A stretch of 64,000 nucleotides of DNA from Rhynchospora pubera (lineage: Eukaryota > Streptophyta > Magnoliopsida > Poales > Cyperaceae): NCBI GenBank assembly GCA_028095005.1, contig CM051460.1:64395676-64459675 (forward strand), in the 5' to 3' direction. A program made the translations under genes and the position numbers. Within the stretch, counting starts at the first letter, position 1, and each line of letters opens with the position of its first letter. The notes beneath the pieces were generated by a model. That model saw only the letters and a list, made by a program, of their open reading frames with translations, was not told the origin of the DNA and made no database searches. This document shows positions 37,192 through 48,505 of this stretch, piece by piece.

Positions 37192-39108
37192 TAATACCTT
37201 TTATTATTGTTAATAATTTCAATATCAAATTCAATCTACTTACTCAACAATAATAATCTAAGTAACCATTGTTCTATTACTCAACATAATAATCTAAGTA
37301 CCAATGTTCTATTTATAACTATTTAATACCAATTACTATTTATAGCAATTTCAATCTACTTACTCTTGAACAATAATCTAAGTAATTAGCATATAACATG
37401 TAACAAGACCCATTAACATAACCCGTTAGCAATCAAAAATTCAGTATATATGAAATATAACCATTGTTCTAAGCATATAGCCATTGTTCTAAGCATAGCA
37501 TATAGCCATTCGGTTTTTTAGATTATTATGTTGAGCATAGCAAAATTAATAGTGCATACAAAATTAAACCGAATTGTTCTAAGCATAGCATAGCATATAC
37601 CCATTAACATAAAAAATCGAATCATATTCAAGACCCATTAACATAACCATTGTTCTAAGCATATAGCATATAGCATTGTTCTAAGCATAGCATATAGCAT
37701 TGTTCTAAGCATATACTCAAAAATCGGAATGGCAGCGGCATATACCATTTTCTAAACATTTTCTTAAAAATTTTCGGAATGGCAGCGGCATTAATTACTA
37801 AACAATGGTTACTTGAGGTGAGAGGGGGGCTTACTTGAGGTGGAGGGGCAGCGGCGGCGAGGGGCAGCGGCGAGAGAGGTTGAGAGGGGCAGCGGCTAGA
37901 GATGGAGAGCGGCGAGTGAGAGTGACAGTGAGAGTGAGATCGAGTGAGAGAGAGTGAGAGCTGAGAGAGCTGTCGGTTTTTCAATATAGATCGAGTGAGA
38001 GAGAGTGAGATCGAGCGTGAGAGAGAGTGAGACTGAGAGAGAGATCAGTTAAACCATTTTCAATTTAGTTCGAATTCTCAATTTAGTACCGGTTTTTAAT
38101 TGGTTTATTTTTTAAAATTCGTTTCTATTTTTTAAAATTAAATAGTTTCGGTTTTTATATGAAATATTTATTTAAATAATTTTTAAATTAATTAATAACA
38201 TTAATTATATGAAATATTTATTTAATTATAATTTCGACTTCTCAATTTAGTACCGGTTTTTTATAAAAAAACCGGTACTAAATCGGTTTTTTTTTAATTG
38301 GTTTGTTTTTTAAAATTCGTTTCTGTTTTTTAAAATTAAATAGTTTCGGTTTTTTATATGAAATATTTATTTAAATAATTTTTAAATTAATTAATAACAT
38401 TAATTATATGAAATATTTATTTAATTATAATTTCGAATTCTCAATTTAGTACCGATTTTTTATAAATTAGTTTTTTTTAATTGGTTTATTTTTTAAAATT
38501 CGTTTCTATTTTTTAAAATTAAATAGTTTCGGTTTTTTATATGAAATATTTATTTAAATAATTTTTAAATTAATTAATAACATTAATTATATAAAATATT
38601 TATTTAATTATAATTTCGAATTCTCAATTTAGTACCGATTTTTTATAAATTGGTTTTTTTTAATTGGTTTATTTTTTAAAATTCGTTTCTGTTTTTTAAA
38701 ATTAAATAGTTTCGGTTTTTTATATGAAATATTTATTTAAATAATTTTTAAATTAATTAATAACATTAATTATATGAAATATTTATTTAAATAATTTTTA
38801 AATTAAATTAGTACCGATTTTTTCTTAAAAACCGGTACTAAACCATTTTCGAAATTATTAATTTTGTCTTTAAATTAAATACTATATTTTTAAAATAATT
38901 ATTTAAATATTTTTTAAATTAATTAATCACATTAATTATATGAAATATTTATTGAAATTTCTGTTTTTTTTAATTTAGTACCGGTTTTTTCATTTTCTAA
39001 TTCTATTTTGTAATTTAATTTAACAAATATTTTGTAATAAAAATAAAAATATTACACGAAAAAAGACTAATTTGTACTAATAAAAAATTATTACAATAGA
39101 CATGAAAG
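37192..39108. repeat. Internal non-coding block of CACTA element with subterminal-type palindromes
   Basis: 37192-37800 is AT-rich, with short repeats of ATTGTTCTAAGCATA. 37800-38050 is GA/GC-rich (GGCAGCGG, GAGAGTGAGA), like a promoter and leader for the leftward gene. 38050-39060 holds about five tandem copies of a 180-200-bp unit with AATTTAGTACCG palindrome halves and ATATGAAATATTTATTTAAA. These resemble the terminal repeats but lie in the middle of the element. Confidence 0.7.
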
Positions 39109-42100
39109 CTATTTATTTTTTGATGACTTCGGTCGATCTACCCACATGCCTTCTTCCTGATCGAAACGCAAATTACTTGTTAACTCTTCAATTGGTTGCG
39201 GTGTCCCATCAATACCTGTGAATAATAACATATATAAATTGGTCAAATTCCTTACATTTAAAATTATTTATCTAAATTTTCTAAATATAAAATTATTTAG
39301 TACTACCTGTGGAGAATGGAGCTATTTCATCAAATTGGTCATATTCTTCTTCGTCCACGACATCTTCAACGCCAACGATGCGTCTTTTTCCGGGAAGGAC
39401 CACATGTCGTCCCTTTTCAGCCGGATCTGCAATATAAAAAACTTGCATATCCCAACTTTTTGAAATCAACGGTTACAAATTCGTTTTTATCAGTCTTGAC
39501 GCCACTTTTTAGCATCCATTTGCATTCAAACACTGGTATTTTAAATGCATTATAATCAAATTCCCAAATTTCTTCAATCCACCCATAATACGGCTCTGAT
39601 GATGTTCCATCACTTGATATGGCAACTATTGTGACTCCGCTGTTTTGGACTGTACTTTTCCCATCTTGTTTTTTTGTATACCAAGTGAAACCATTCAGGT
39701 CATACCCTTGATAGGTTTGCACATTGGCGTTGGGACCTCTAGCAAGAAATTTCACCGTTTCATTTGAAGGTCGAGACTCGGTTACCTTGTTTCTGAACCA
39801 TTTTACAAAAGTTTTGTTGTGTTCCTTGGTGATCCAATTTTCTGATCTCTGAGGATTCACATAAGGAGAGACAACAGCGACTTGCTGCAAAATTTTAAGA
39901 TGGGCTTTTTCTCTTTTTGCAAGGTCCATTGTAATTACTTTCATACCAATTATGCTTTTTCCTAGGAGTCTACCTTCGTGTCTATTTTTGGGCAGGCCAA
40001 TAGGTTGAACTCCATCTAGATAATCATTATAGAAATCAATTACCTCTTCTGCAACATATCCTTCAATTATGCTTCCTTCGGGCCGAGATCTGCTTCTGAC
40101 TAATCCTTTCAATTGACCCATTGCTCTTTCAAAAGGATACATGTACCGCAAAAATATCGGACCGCATTGCTTTATCTCTCTAACTAAATGAATGGTCAAA
40201 TGCACCATAATAACAAAGAATGAGGGGGAGAAATGCATCTCCAACTCGCATATGGTCTGTACCGCATCGGTTTCCAACTGATTCAGTTTTTCGGGATCGA
40301 TAACTTTAGAGCAAATTTTATTGAAGAAGAAACACAACTTAATAATAGAATTTCGAACTTCTTCTTTAAAACATGCTCGAATTGCAACCGGAAGTAACTG
40401 GGCCAGCAACACGTGATAATCGTGAGACTTCATTCCAATCAATTTCATATCTTTAATGGAAACCTTTCGTGAAATATTTGAGGAATAACCAGTAGGAACC
40501 CTTATAGACCTCAAACACTCCAACAAACTGAGTTTCTCTTTTTTTGTTAAAGTATAAACAGCATTAGGTAACCAATCCCGCTTCTTACTATTATCTTCCT
40601 TTGCAGCTAGTTCCAGTCGAATTCCCATTTTCACCATGTCTTTCCTCACGTTAACATTGTCCACTTTTCCTTGAGCATTTAAAATCAAATTAACTAGATT
40701 TTCACAAATGTTCTTGATTATATGCATGGCATCTAAACAATGTCTAACATCCAAATAAGGCCAGTATTCGAAATCCCAAAATATAGACCTTTTCTTCCAA
40801 AAGCACTTTTCAGGAATTCTATTCACAAATGGTTTGCCCAGTACAATTTTAAGATCCTTCACTTGTTCATAAGTCTGTCTTCCAGATTTTGGTACAGGAG
40901 CCCAGCGGTTCTCGGTGTTGCCATCAAATTTGTTCTTGTAAGGTGGTCGACGGTAAGGGTGATGACGACTGAGAAACCTACGATGTCCCAAATAAACAGT
41001 TTTTTCTACAATTCGATAACCATATCGAATGTGTTTCCTCCATGCAAATAGGACATGCCTTTTCTCCTTTATTTCGGTAACCCGACAAGTTCCCGTAAGC
41101 GGGAAAGTCATTAATCGTGCAGAATATCATGGCACGTAAGTTGAAATAATTCCTTGAATGTGCATCAAAGATTTTCACTCCGTCCTTCCACAACACATCA
41201 AGATCCTCTATTAACGAAGCCAAATAAACATCTATATCGTTGCCGGGTTGTTTTGGACCAGAAATGAGCAGCGGCATCATCAGATATTTTCTTTTCATGC
41301 ATAACCAAGGAGGAAGGTTGTAAATAACCAACAAAACAGGCCAAACGCTTCGGTTGGTACTCATGAGACCGTAAGGATTCATTCCGTACGTGCATAGTCC
41401 CAATCTCAAATTTCTAGGCTCACTGCCAAAATCAATGAAATGGCTGTCTATATTGTTCCACTGGGGTGAGTCTGCTGGATGTCTGAGTTTTCCATCTTTC
41501 TTTCTGCCTTCTGCGTGCCATCTCAACAGTTTAGCATCTTTTGAATTACTGAAAAGACGCTCAAACCTTTGTATTATTGGCAAATACCACAATATTTTCG
41601 CAGCTGGTCTTTTCTTACAACCTTCTTCTTCATCATCCAAATCACTGTCCCTTTGTTTGTACCGGGATGCATTACATTTTGGACATTTATTGAGGTTTTC
41701 ATACTCCTTACGAAATAATATGCAATCATTCGGACATGCTGCAATTTTCACTACTTCTAATTTCAAAGGACATAGTAATTTTCTAGCCTTATAAGTTGTA
41801 TCTGGCAATGTATTATCTGCTGGAAGCATTTCTCGCAAAAGACCAAGCAAAGATGTAAAACTCTTATCGCTCCAATTGTTTTTAGCTTTCAAGTTATATA
41901 GCTTAAAAACCGTTTTTATTTTTGAGAATTTCTCTTCATTGCAACCATGATATAAGGGTATATGAGAGTTTTCATTCAACTTTTGAAACACATCAGAAAC
42001 ATCATCAATAAAATCACTGGGCAATTCATTCATCATTTCATCCAAATCATTTTCTCTAATGTCATCATTATATTGTTGTTCACTTAGATTTTCTATATGA

Positions 42101-42468
42101 TCATCATCACCCACTATTACATTATCATCTGTATCATCCCCACAATCATTTTGTACAATATTTTCCAAATCATCAGATACATTAATATTGCTCGTTCCAG
42201 CATCTAAATTTTCTTCCAAATTTTCTCCATGTTTAACCCACCGGAGGTATTTAGGTGTTGTCATCCATCCACGCTGAATCAGATGTGATCTAATCACATT
42301 ACTATCATGTCTCTCAAAGTTAAGGCAGCGTTTACAGGGACATAAAATTCTGGGTTTTCCAGTCAACTTTCGATGTTCTTCTGCACATTTTATGAACTCT
42401 TCAACAACTTCAACAAATTCATACGATATTCTTGAATAATCAAACATGTACTTCTCCCTTTGATCCAT
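39109..42468 (-). pseudogene. CACTA transposase (TNP2-like), broken
   Basis: Main DDE-type transposase of CACTA elements, binding the TIRs and cutting. It starts at 42468 (MDQREKYMFDYSR) with the Transposase-associated domain (CPCKRCLN...H...GW), then the Transposase_21 core (for example CPKC, ILWYLPI.QRF.R). The C-terminal half (ORF 39417-41111) carries the DUF4218-like region (HFSPSFFVIMVHLTIHL, YMYPFER) and the DUF4216-like region (YYGWIEEIWE). A last exon 39215-39109 follows the donor at 39307. Two lesions are visible: a one-base shift in a run of six T on the plus strand at 41000-41005, and a frame-changing deletion near 39440-39460 where part of DUF4216 is missing. This copy should not make a full transposase. 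Confidence 0.88.
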
Positions 42469-42555
42469 CTGTATATATATCCAAAAAATCAGGATTTAGG
42501 GTTTATAGATTCAATGCAACATATAAGGTTTTTGGGCCGGTTACCATCCTAGCCC

Positions 42556-42789
42556 GCTCTTTGGATACTCTTGTCTCATTAGCGAGCGTACGTTAGATAC
42601 AATGTGTTGTCTGAGAAAAATTCGGCAGCATTTCCCCTTATGTTCCCTGAATACGCAAACACACAATTGCTCGTGCGTACGTATTCGTGGGAACATAAGA
42701 GGAAATGCTATCGAATTTTTCTCAGACAACGCATTGCATCTAACGTACAGCTCGCTGTCCTAAATGAGACAAGATAGTATCCAAAGAGC
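42556..42789. repeat. Long foldback upstream of the CACTA transposase gene
   Basis: An imperfect inverted repeat. The left arm starts GCTCTTTGGATAC (42556) and the right arm ends GTATCCAAAGAGC (42789). Inside, TGTTGTCTGAGAAAAATTCG, CATTTCC.CTTATGTTCCC and CGTACGTTAGAT are matched by their complements. Arms are about 95 bp around a short centre at about 42660-42690. It lies 90-320 bp upstream of the transposase ATG. Confidence 0.85.
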
Positions 42790-42846
42790 AGTACTCCCGA
42801 CCGGGAGTACTATCCGAGATTAATCCCTAATGGATTAATCTCGGAC
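42790..42846. repeat. Two short hairpins next to the long foldback
   Basis: AGTACTCCCGACCGGGAGTACT is a near-perfect palindrome at about 42790-42811. CCGAGATTAATCC...GGATTAATCTCGG forms a 13-bp stem with a 5-nt loop at about 42812-42844. They follow the long foldback directly. Confidence 0.85.
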
Positions 42847-43269
42847 GGGCAAATAGACCTAAAATAGTTCAAATTCCGGCAATTTGGTCTTATATGACAA
42901 TCCTTAACTAAAAGAGATGCAAATACCAATTATAACCAACATTATTATGCACATACAAATCGACAAATTAACAAAAAAAAATTATTGAGGATTAAAATAA
43001 AATTACCGTAATTGCCCTTCTCTTGATCGATCGGCCTCTTCAATAAGAAAACCTCAAATGCGAATTTTTTTAGCTCTCCTTTGATCTCCTTTGCATCCTC
43101 CAATGATTTTTCAATTTTTTTGAATTTTTGTAAATTTTTTGCTATTTTATTTATATGGTTTTTGAGAGTAAGAAAATTTTCGGTTTTGTAGAGAGATGAT
43201 AATTAGCCATGAACAGTATATGACCTTGAGAGAGAAAGGAATAGTGAAGGAAGACATGTATTTTGACTA

Positions 43270-43787
43270 ATAAATATCTGTCTATTTTTAGTACCGGTTT
43301 TTTATAAAAAACCGGTACTACAAATCGCTTGAAAAAAAAAAACCGTTATATTTTTAGTACCGGTTTTTTATAAAAAACCGGTACTAAAAATATAACGGTT
43401 TTTTTTAATTCTTTAAATATTTAGTACCGGTTTTTTATAAAAAACCGGTACTAATTAATTGATTTTTAGTACCGGTTTTTTATAAAAAACCGGTACTAAA
43501 AAATAACGGTTTTTTTTAATAAATTCAAACCTTTAGTACCGGTTTTTTTATAAAAAACCGGTACTAATTTATTGATTTTTAGTACCGGTTTTTTATAAAA
43601 AACCGGTACTAAAATAAAAACGGTTTTTTTTATTTTTTAGACGATTTTTAGTACCGGTTTTTTAAAAAAAACCGGTACTAAATAATATATCTGACAATTA
43701 CGAAAATGCCATGATTTATTATTAGTACCGGTTTTCTTAAAAACCGGTACTAATGAGCCGGTACTAATAATCTTTTCTGTTGTAGTG
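43270..43787. repeat. Right subterminal repeats of CACTA element
   Basis: About eight palindromes of the form TTAGTACCGG, T-run, TATAAAA, CCGGTACTAA, spaced 45-75 bp, ending at the GTTGTAGTG terminus. They are denser than at the left end. Confidence 0.88.
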
Positions 43788-44090
43788 TATTTCATCGAAG
43801 GTGGAACCTTTTTGTAGGGAGCGATTCTCTCTTCTCTTTTTCTTTTGTGTATTTTCGTGACGAAGATCTCTAGAACATTTCCCTTGTCATACAAATCTAG
43901 CGCAAGTGCATGCATCTTGACATGATAATGATAATTATCAAATTAGGTCATATGTTATGTAATACACAAGAAAAATGTCAAAACCCTATACTCTTTTTTA
44001 TCTTCTATTTGAGGCCAGTATCATGTTAGCAAAGCTACTTTTGCACAGGAAAAAAAAAGAAACAAAAAAGAAGAATAAATAATTATCATT

Positions 44091-44430
44091 AGCTCCATTT
44101 GGATGGTGCTAGAAATAAGAGAATAGCATCTTCCTAGACGTAAATTTATTCCTAACTATCTAAATTCTTCAAGGGTGTGTTTGGTTCGCTCAAGAACAGG
44201 GGACGAACATGGGATGAACAGCGGCCCACGAATAACTTTTAGTTCGTGAAAATCGAGGAATTAGGAACAAGGGAGAAGTTCACGAACTACGGCTGTTCGT
44301 GGGTTGTTTGGATCTCGCGAACTAGCTTTGTTCACGAACTGCTAGTTCGTGGATGGTGCCAAACACATCCCAAAAAGTTACACACTTTCCAATATTATTT
44401 CTCTTATTCCTAAGAGATCCAAACGGAGCC
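44091..44430. mobile_element. MITE of GGYTCCGTTTGGATG family with a second MITE nested inside
   Basis: Termini AGCTCCATTTGGATGG and GATCCAAACGGAGCC, with a 3-bp target duplication ATT (44088-44090, 44431-44433). The interior matches copies at 6173 and 45024 but is split at about 44172 by another inverted-repeat element. Confidence 0.7.
44173..44371. mobile_element. Nested MITE, GGGTGTGTTTGG termini
   Basis: Begins GGGTGTGTTTGGTTCG and ends CCAAACACATCCC. It contains mirrored GTTCGTGGG/GTTCGTGAAC segments. It splits the outer MITE between CTTC and AAAAAGTTACAC, so it inserted later. Confidence 0.65.
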
Positions 44431-44482
44431 ATTTAGAAAGACAATAAGGGATACGGTACTAATAACAACTGATATCTATGTT

Positions 44483-44799
44483 TAGAGCTGTCAACGGCTC
44501 AGAAAAACACGTGATTCCGTTTCGGTTAAGCGAAACGGAACGAATAACAGAAACCAATTTTGTTCCGTTCCAATAACGAAACGATAAACGAAATACCAGA
44601 TTGTACCGTTTCGACTGTTTCAACCTTATTTCAAATCGTTTTATATGTTATTTCTGAAGTGGAACGGTTAACGAAATGGAATTTTGTACCGTTTCAAAAA
44701 CGGAACGGTTAACGAAATGGAATTCTGTATCGCATTCCATAACGAAACGGAAAACGGAACAGTTTATTCCGTGCTTTTTTGACGCGTTTGACAGCCCTG
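44483..44799. mobile_element. hAT-like non-autonomous element
   Basis: Perfect 8-bp target duplication TCTATGTT (44475-44482, 44800-44807). Inverted ends are TAGAGCTGTCAACGG and, from the right, CAGGGCTGTCAAACGC. The 317-bp interior has repeated AAACGGAACGGTTAACGAAA units, which are likely subterminal repeats. No ORF. Confidence 0.85.
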
Positions 44800-45023
44800 T
44801 CTATGTTACCCTGGTTCGTACCGAGTATGCCACGTGGTATACCTAATATTTTAATCCAGTCAAACCTGTTGATACGGTCAGCGTACGTGTCTGATACGCG
44901 AATCCACACATTTCGGGGACCGAAAATCCAATCCAACTTAGCATATAAAACAATTTAGTGGGCTGTCGTGAGCCTTAATTAAGAGCTTTATGGCATTACA
45001 TCTGGGTTGGGATTTCTTTCTAT

Positions 45024-45164
45024 GGCTCCGTTTGGATGAGGTGTGGAAAGTAGAGAAGAAATATTAAGAAGTGTGTAAATTTGTGAAGAGTTTGGATTGT
45101 TTAATAATAAATTTGAGCCCTTCTTCCCTTATTCTCTTCTTCCCACTCCAATCCAAACATAGCC
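45024..45164. mobile_element. MITE, GGYTCCGTTTGGATG family
   Basis: Termini GGCTCCGTTTGGAT and ATCCAAACATAGCC, with a 3-bp duplication TAT on both sides (45021-45023, 45165-45167). Confidence 0.72.
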
Positions 45165-45181
45165 TATATATAAAGGTCTTA

Positions 45182-45402
45182 GGGTGTGTTTTGATGACTA
45201 AGGAATATGGTATAAGAATAAGGATTTTCGGTTTGCGTGCTTATCCAAATTCCTTATTCTTATACCATGGTTTTGTTAGTATAGGAATAAGGACTCTTAT
45301 TCCTTATTCTTGTGTTGTTTGGGTTGCACAAGAATAAGAATAAGCACGCAAATCGAAAATTCTTATTCTTATACCCTATTCCTTAGTCATCCAAACACAC
45401 CC
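45182..45402. mobile_element. Tourist-like MITE
   Basis: Termini GGGTGTGTTTTGATGACTAA and the complementary TTAGTCATCCAAACACACCC, with TTA target duplications at 45179-45181 and 45403-45405. This is the signature of PIF/Harbinger (Tourist) elements. The whole 221 bp is nearly one large foldback. Confidence 0.85.
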
Positions 45403-47014
45403 TTAGAAAATGGTTGAAAACAAAATGTGGGACTAAGGTAGCGGAGCAAACCGAACATCAATGTACAATTCCACATCCAACTCTCCATTCCATTTATTGT
45501 GGACACCTCCATTTTATTAATTTCAGAAAAATATATATTATGATTTTAATTGTTTGAAGGTCTTTAAAAAATTATAGGCTATGAAAATATATGTACTTGT
45601 TCAGAAATATACAAAGATTCATTGATATAAAATTTTCTAATTATAGACTTATAAAAGATATTTGTTTTAATCTCATAAAATTAATCTGCATAATAATTTA
45701 GTTTTTTATTGTTTGAAAACCATTAAAAATTTATTTGGATATGAAAATTTATGCACTTACTCACATATATGTGAAAATTTTAGTGATATCAATTTTATAA
45801 TCATAAACTTATAAAATATTATAAATAATTTCTCAAATCTCATAAGAAATTTCCATAATTTCATATACACCAACTCTCATTATATTTAAAAATTTAAAAT
45901 ATAATATATATATATATATATATCGTCGTGTCCGTATCAGAGATTTTTGAAAATTTTCGTACCGTCATACCCGAATCGTACCGGGTACGGTACTCCTACC
46001 CGTACCCGTGCAACATAAACTGATATTAATACGAGATTCTTCCATTTTGATCGGTGATGTGTGGCATTTTATTACGTTCTGCAGGGAAACACGTGAAATT
46101 ATTGCAAAAAATTGCATTATTGAAAAGACGATGAGAGATTACATCATTTGCTTAAAGCGAAAGTATGGAAACAAAGCTCGAGCATGCGTACCCCACTTCA
46201 CTCCCAACTCGCAATCACAAATCAAAATCACAAACGCAAACTAATGCTTAACGCTGAAGAATCTGGACCAATCTAAACACAATTAAAAGATAACAAAGAT
46301 ACTCGACAATCTCCAGTCAATAAAAAACTGGAGAATTATGTCCTTCTATTTCACATCGCTTGCACCTTAGCAAATCCACTTCAGAGCTTACATATCTATG
46401 GAACGTTTGAAATTACGTTCATTGTTTGTTTTCTGTTGATTGGACATATTGTCAGTGTTGTCCCTAATTTAAAGGTCTAGAGGGGAGTGAATAGGCACAA
46501 AAACAAAGTTCTAAACCGGTATGGTCAATATTTGGTTCAATTCAAACTTGTTCTAACAAAAACAAACAAAGCACAAGCAATTCACAATTCAAGAAAGATA
46601 AAGAGAGAAGAGAAGAAGTGACACGCGATATATTACAGAGTTCCGACCCGCTAGGAAGTGCTAGCCTTAGTCGTACGTCTCCGGGAGTTCCGCAACCTCG
46701 AAATGGGCGCGCTCCGTTCAATTCCACACGAACGGGACTACAAATTCGAACCAAATCACCTTGTTACAATCACTCTCAAGGTGGATTGGCCTAACTCAAT
46801 TAAACAAGCTCAAACACTCAAAGGATTGAGGCTCTAACCAAATCACTCAACAAATCTAGCAATTAACACTAGTGGATTGGTTTGCACACTCTAATCTCAA
46901 TGATTTTGCTAAAATAATGCTCAAACACTAGAGAGAGTAATGTCTAATTGGTTGGAGCTCAAAAGGGAGGAGTTTCAAAGGTTTCAAAAGTGTCTGAACA
47001 GTTCCAAGAGGCCC

Positions 47015-47024
47015 CATATATATA
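47015..47024 (-). promoter_or_regulatory. TATA box in Sirevirus-like LTR
   Basis: Minus strand CTATATATATGG inside a GC-rich context (CCCTC before, GGGCC after). Transcription would start about 30 bp to the left, near 46985. All paired palindromes of the LTR lie upstream of this box. Confidence 0.65.
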
Positions 47025-47066
47025 GAGGGCGCCAACAGCTCCAAAAACCAGTCAAAACAGACTCTA

Positions 47067-47781
47067 CTGTTGTACAACGCTATATGCCGTTGTACAACGC
47101 TGAAATAGCCGTTGAAAAATCAAACGGTCACAGACAATAACGTTGTGAGTTGTCAGAGCGTTGTGTAACGCTGTATAGCGTTGCACAACGCTTCAGCAAA
47201 AGTCCAAAGCAAAAGCTCGACAGTTCCGTTGGAACTTGTCAGAGCGTTGTGTAACGCTTGACAGCGTTGCACAACGATGTCAAGAAAAGGAACAAGGCAG
47301 AACTGACAAACTCAAACAATATTGTCAGAACGTCATACGACGCTGACTGGCGTCACACAACGTCGCCGTTGCACAACGCTATTCAGCGTTGCACTACGCG
47401 TCCAGAGCGAATGAGCGATGTCTGAGCGAAGTTTAGAGCGTTACACAACGCTACGATGCATGAAACAAGGCAGCATGCATGCAGCATCGATGCAGATCGA
47501 TGTCTGAGCAATGCAGAGTCGCCTGCTTCAGACTACGTTGTACAACGCTGAATAGCGTTACACAACATAGGAGCGGAAACGTTGTGTAACGTTACTTAGC
47601 GTTGCACAACGTTCTGACAAGGGGAAATAATGAATTTAACAGGTTTAAAAGCAAATGAACTAACGTTGCACAACGCTACTGAGCGTTGTGTAACGCTGTT
47701 CCAACCTTGTCAGAGATTTTGCAATTTAGGAGCGAATTAACGCTGCGTTGTGTAACGGCAACTAGCGTTGTATGACGCTGG
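47067..47781. repeat. Paired-palindrome array, LTR cluster (9 pairs)
   Basis: Pairs of 12-bp palindromes of the form CGTTGYRYAACG. Within a pair the two start exactly 20 bp apart, leaving an 8-bp spacer. Starts of first/second arms: 47068/47088, 47159/47179, 47245/47265, 47331/47351 (variant CGTCA), 47367/47387, 47536/47556, 47580/47600, 47664/47684, 47746/47766. A lone arm lies at 47439. The first arm at 47068 reads TGTTG. Distances between pairs vary from 36 to about 170 bp. Confidence 0.92.
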
Positions 47782-48022
47782 ACAGAAAAACTGAGCATTT
47801 TACCAGCAAATTGATTGAGATTAGTTTAGAGATTAAATAAACCTTAACTACTGAATCTAACTAGACCAAAGCAATCTCTTGAAGCTCCAAACTAAGTGCC
47901 ACACTTGCTTTAATCCATTCTTCAATAAATCTAGCTATAAAGCACTAAAAAGAGATGTTAGTTTTAAGGGTTTCGGTGTTGTTTTGCAAATCGGCAAATC
48001 GAGAGAAAATGTTTAACCAACA

Positions 48023-48187
48023 ATCTCCCCCTTTTGCCGAGTTGCAAAACAACACCTAAGGTAAATTTGGAACTTGAAATAACAAGGCGGAATACCACAA
48101 ATTACCTAATTCTCCCCCTTTTTGCAAATAGGGAAAAGAATACCCAAAACGCCCTTGATGACAAACCATAAAGATCCTCCCCCTTTC
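48023..48187 (-). other. Three polypurine tracts
   Basis: Minus-strand purine runs of the AAAAGGGGGAGA type occur at 48023-48035 (next to the LTR), 48110-48123 and 48175-48187. Repeated polypurine tracts near the 3' LTR are a known Sirevirus trait. Confidence 0.8.
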
Positions 48188-48505
48188 GAAAAGAATTTGG
48201 CCACTAAGTTCATTTGATTAGGGGTATCTAACAAGGTTTAACGAAGGCATAAACTAACAATTATAGACCATGCATGCATATTAAAAGAAAAAGAGCTAAA
48301 AATGAAGCCATTTAGCACAAACATAATTTATTAAAACATAACATAATTCATGCAACATCCATATAACGAAATAAAGCCATTTAGCACTACTTCAACATTC
48401 AAAACAACGAAAAATCACAAAAGAGAGACGAAAGGCAAAGAAACTACGAAAATCAAAATAAAGAGAAAAGAGAGGGCTAAGGCTTGGAGACGGTTTCGGC
48501 TATGA

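Larger units (their letters stand above)
32172..43787 (-). mobile_element. CACTA (En/Spm) transposon, 11.6 kb
   Basis: Left end CACTACGCC and right end GTTGTAGTG are inverted CACTA termini. The 3-bp target duplication TAT flanks it (32169-32171, 43788-43790). Both ends carry many subterminal palindromes built on TTAGTACCGG/CCGGTACTAA. Two leftward gene units lie inside: a TNP2-like transposase (39109-42468) and a Transposase_24/Ulp1-like gene (33224-36601). Lesions in the transposase suggest that it is no longer autonomous. Confidence 0.95.
43788..46449. other. MITE-rich spacer between CACTA element and Sirevirus-like element
   Basis: No gene. Contains the MITEs listed separately, an (AT)n run at about 45903-45923, and GTACCG-rich segments at 44812-44900 and 45930-46017 that may be the two ends of an older inverted-end element (about 1.2 kb) interrupted by two MITEs. 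Confidence 0.45.
46450..48022 (-). repeat. 3' LTR of the Sirevirus-like element
   Basis: A 1573-bp LTR, starting TGTCAGTGTT and ending CCAACA on the plus strand (TG..CA). The right edge is fixed by the adjacent polypurine tract. The left edge is inferred from the TG and lacks a partner LTR in the window for proof. It contains a TATA box and nine pairs of the CGTTG-YRY-AACG palindromes in its U3 part. Confidence 0.75.

Noticed and set aside
37655..37984. 109-codon minus-strand ORF with Ser/His-rich start in the CACTA element.
   Set aside because: Low-complexity translation of GAGAGTGAGA repeats in a leader-like region. No family resemblance.
41390..41794. 134-codon plus-strand ORF.
   Set aside because: Antisense shadow of the CACTA transposase core.
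47067..47781. CRISPR-like array.
   Set aside because: Short palindromes repeat with variable spacers in a plant LTR. There are no constant repeat units or cas genes, and the geometry is pairwise, not periodic.
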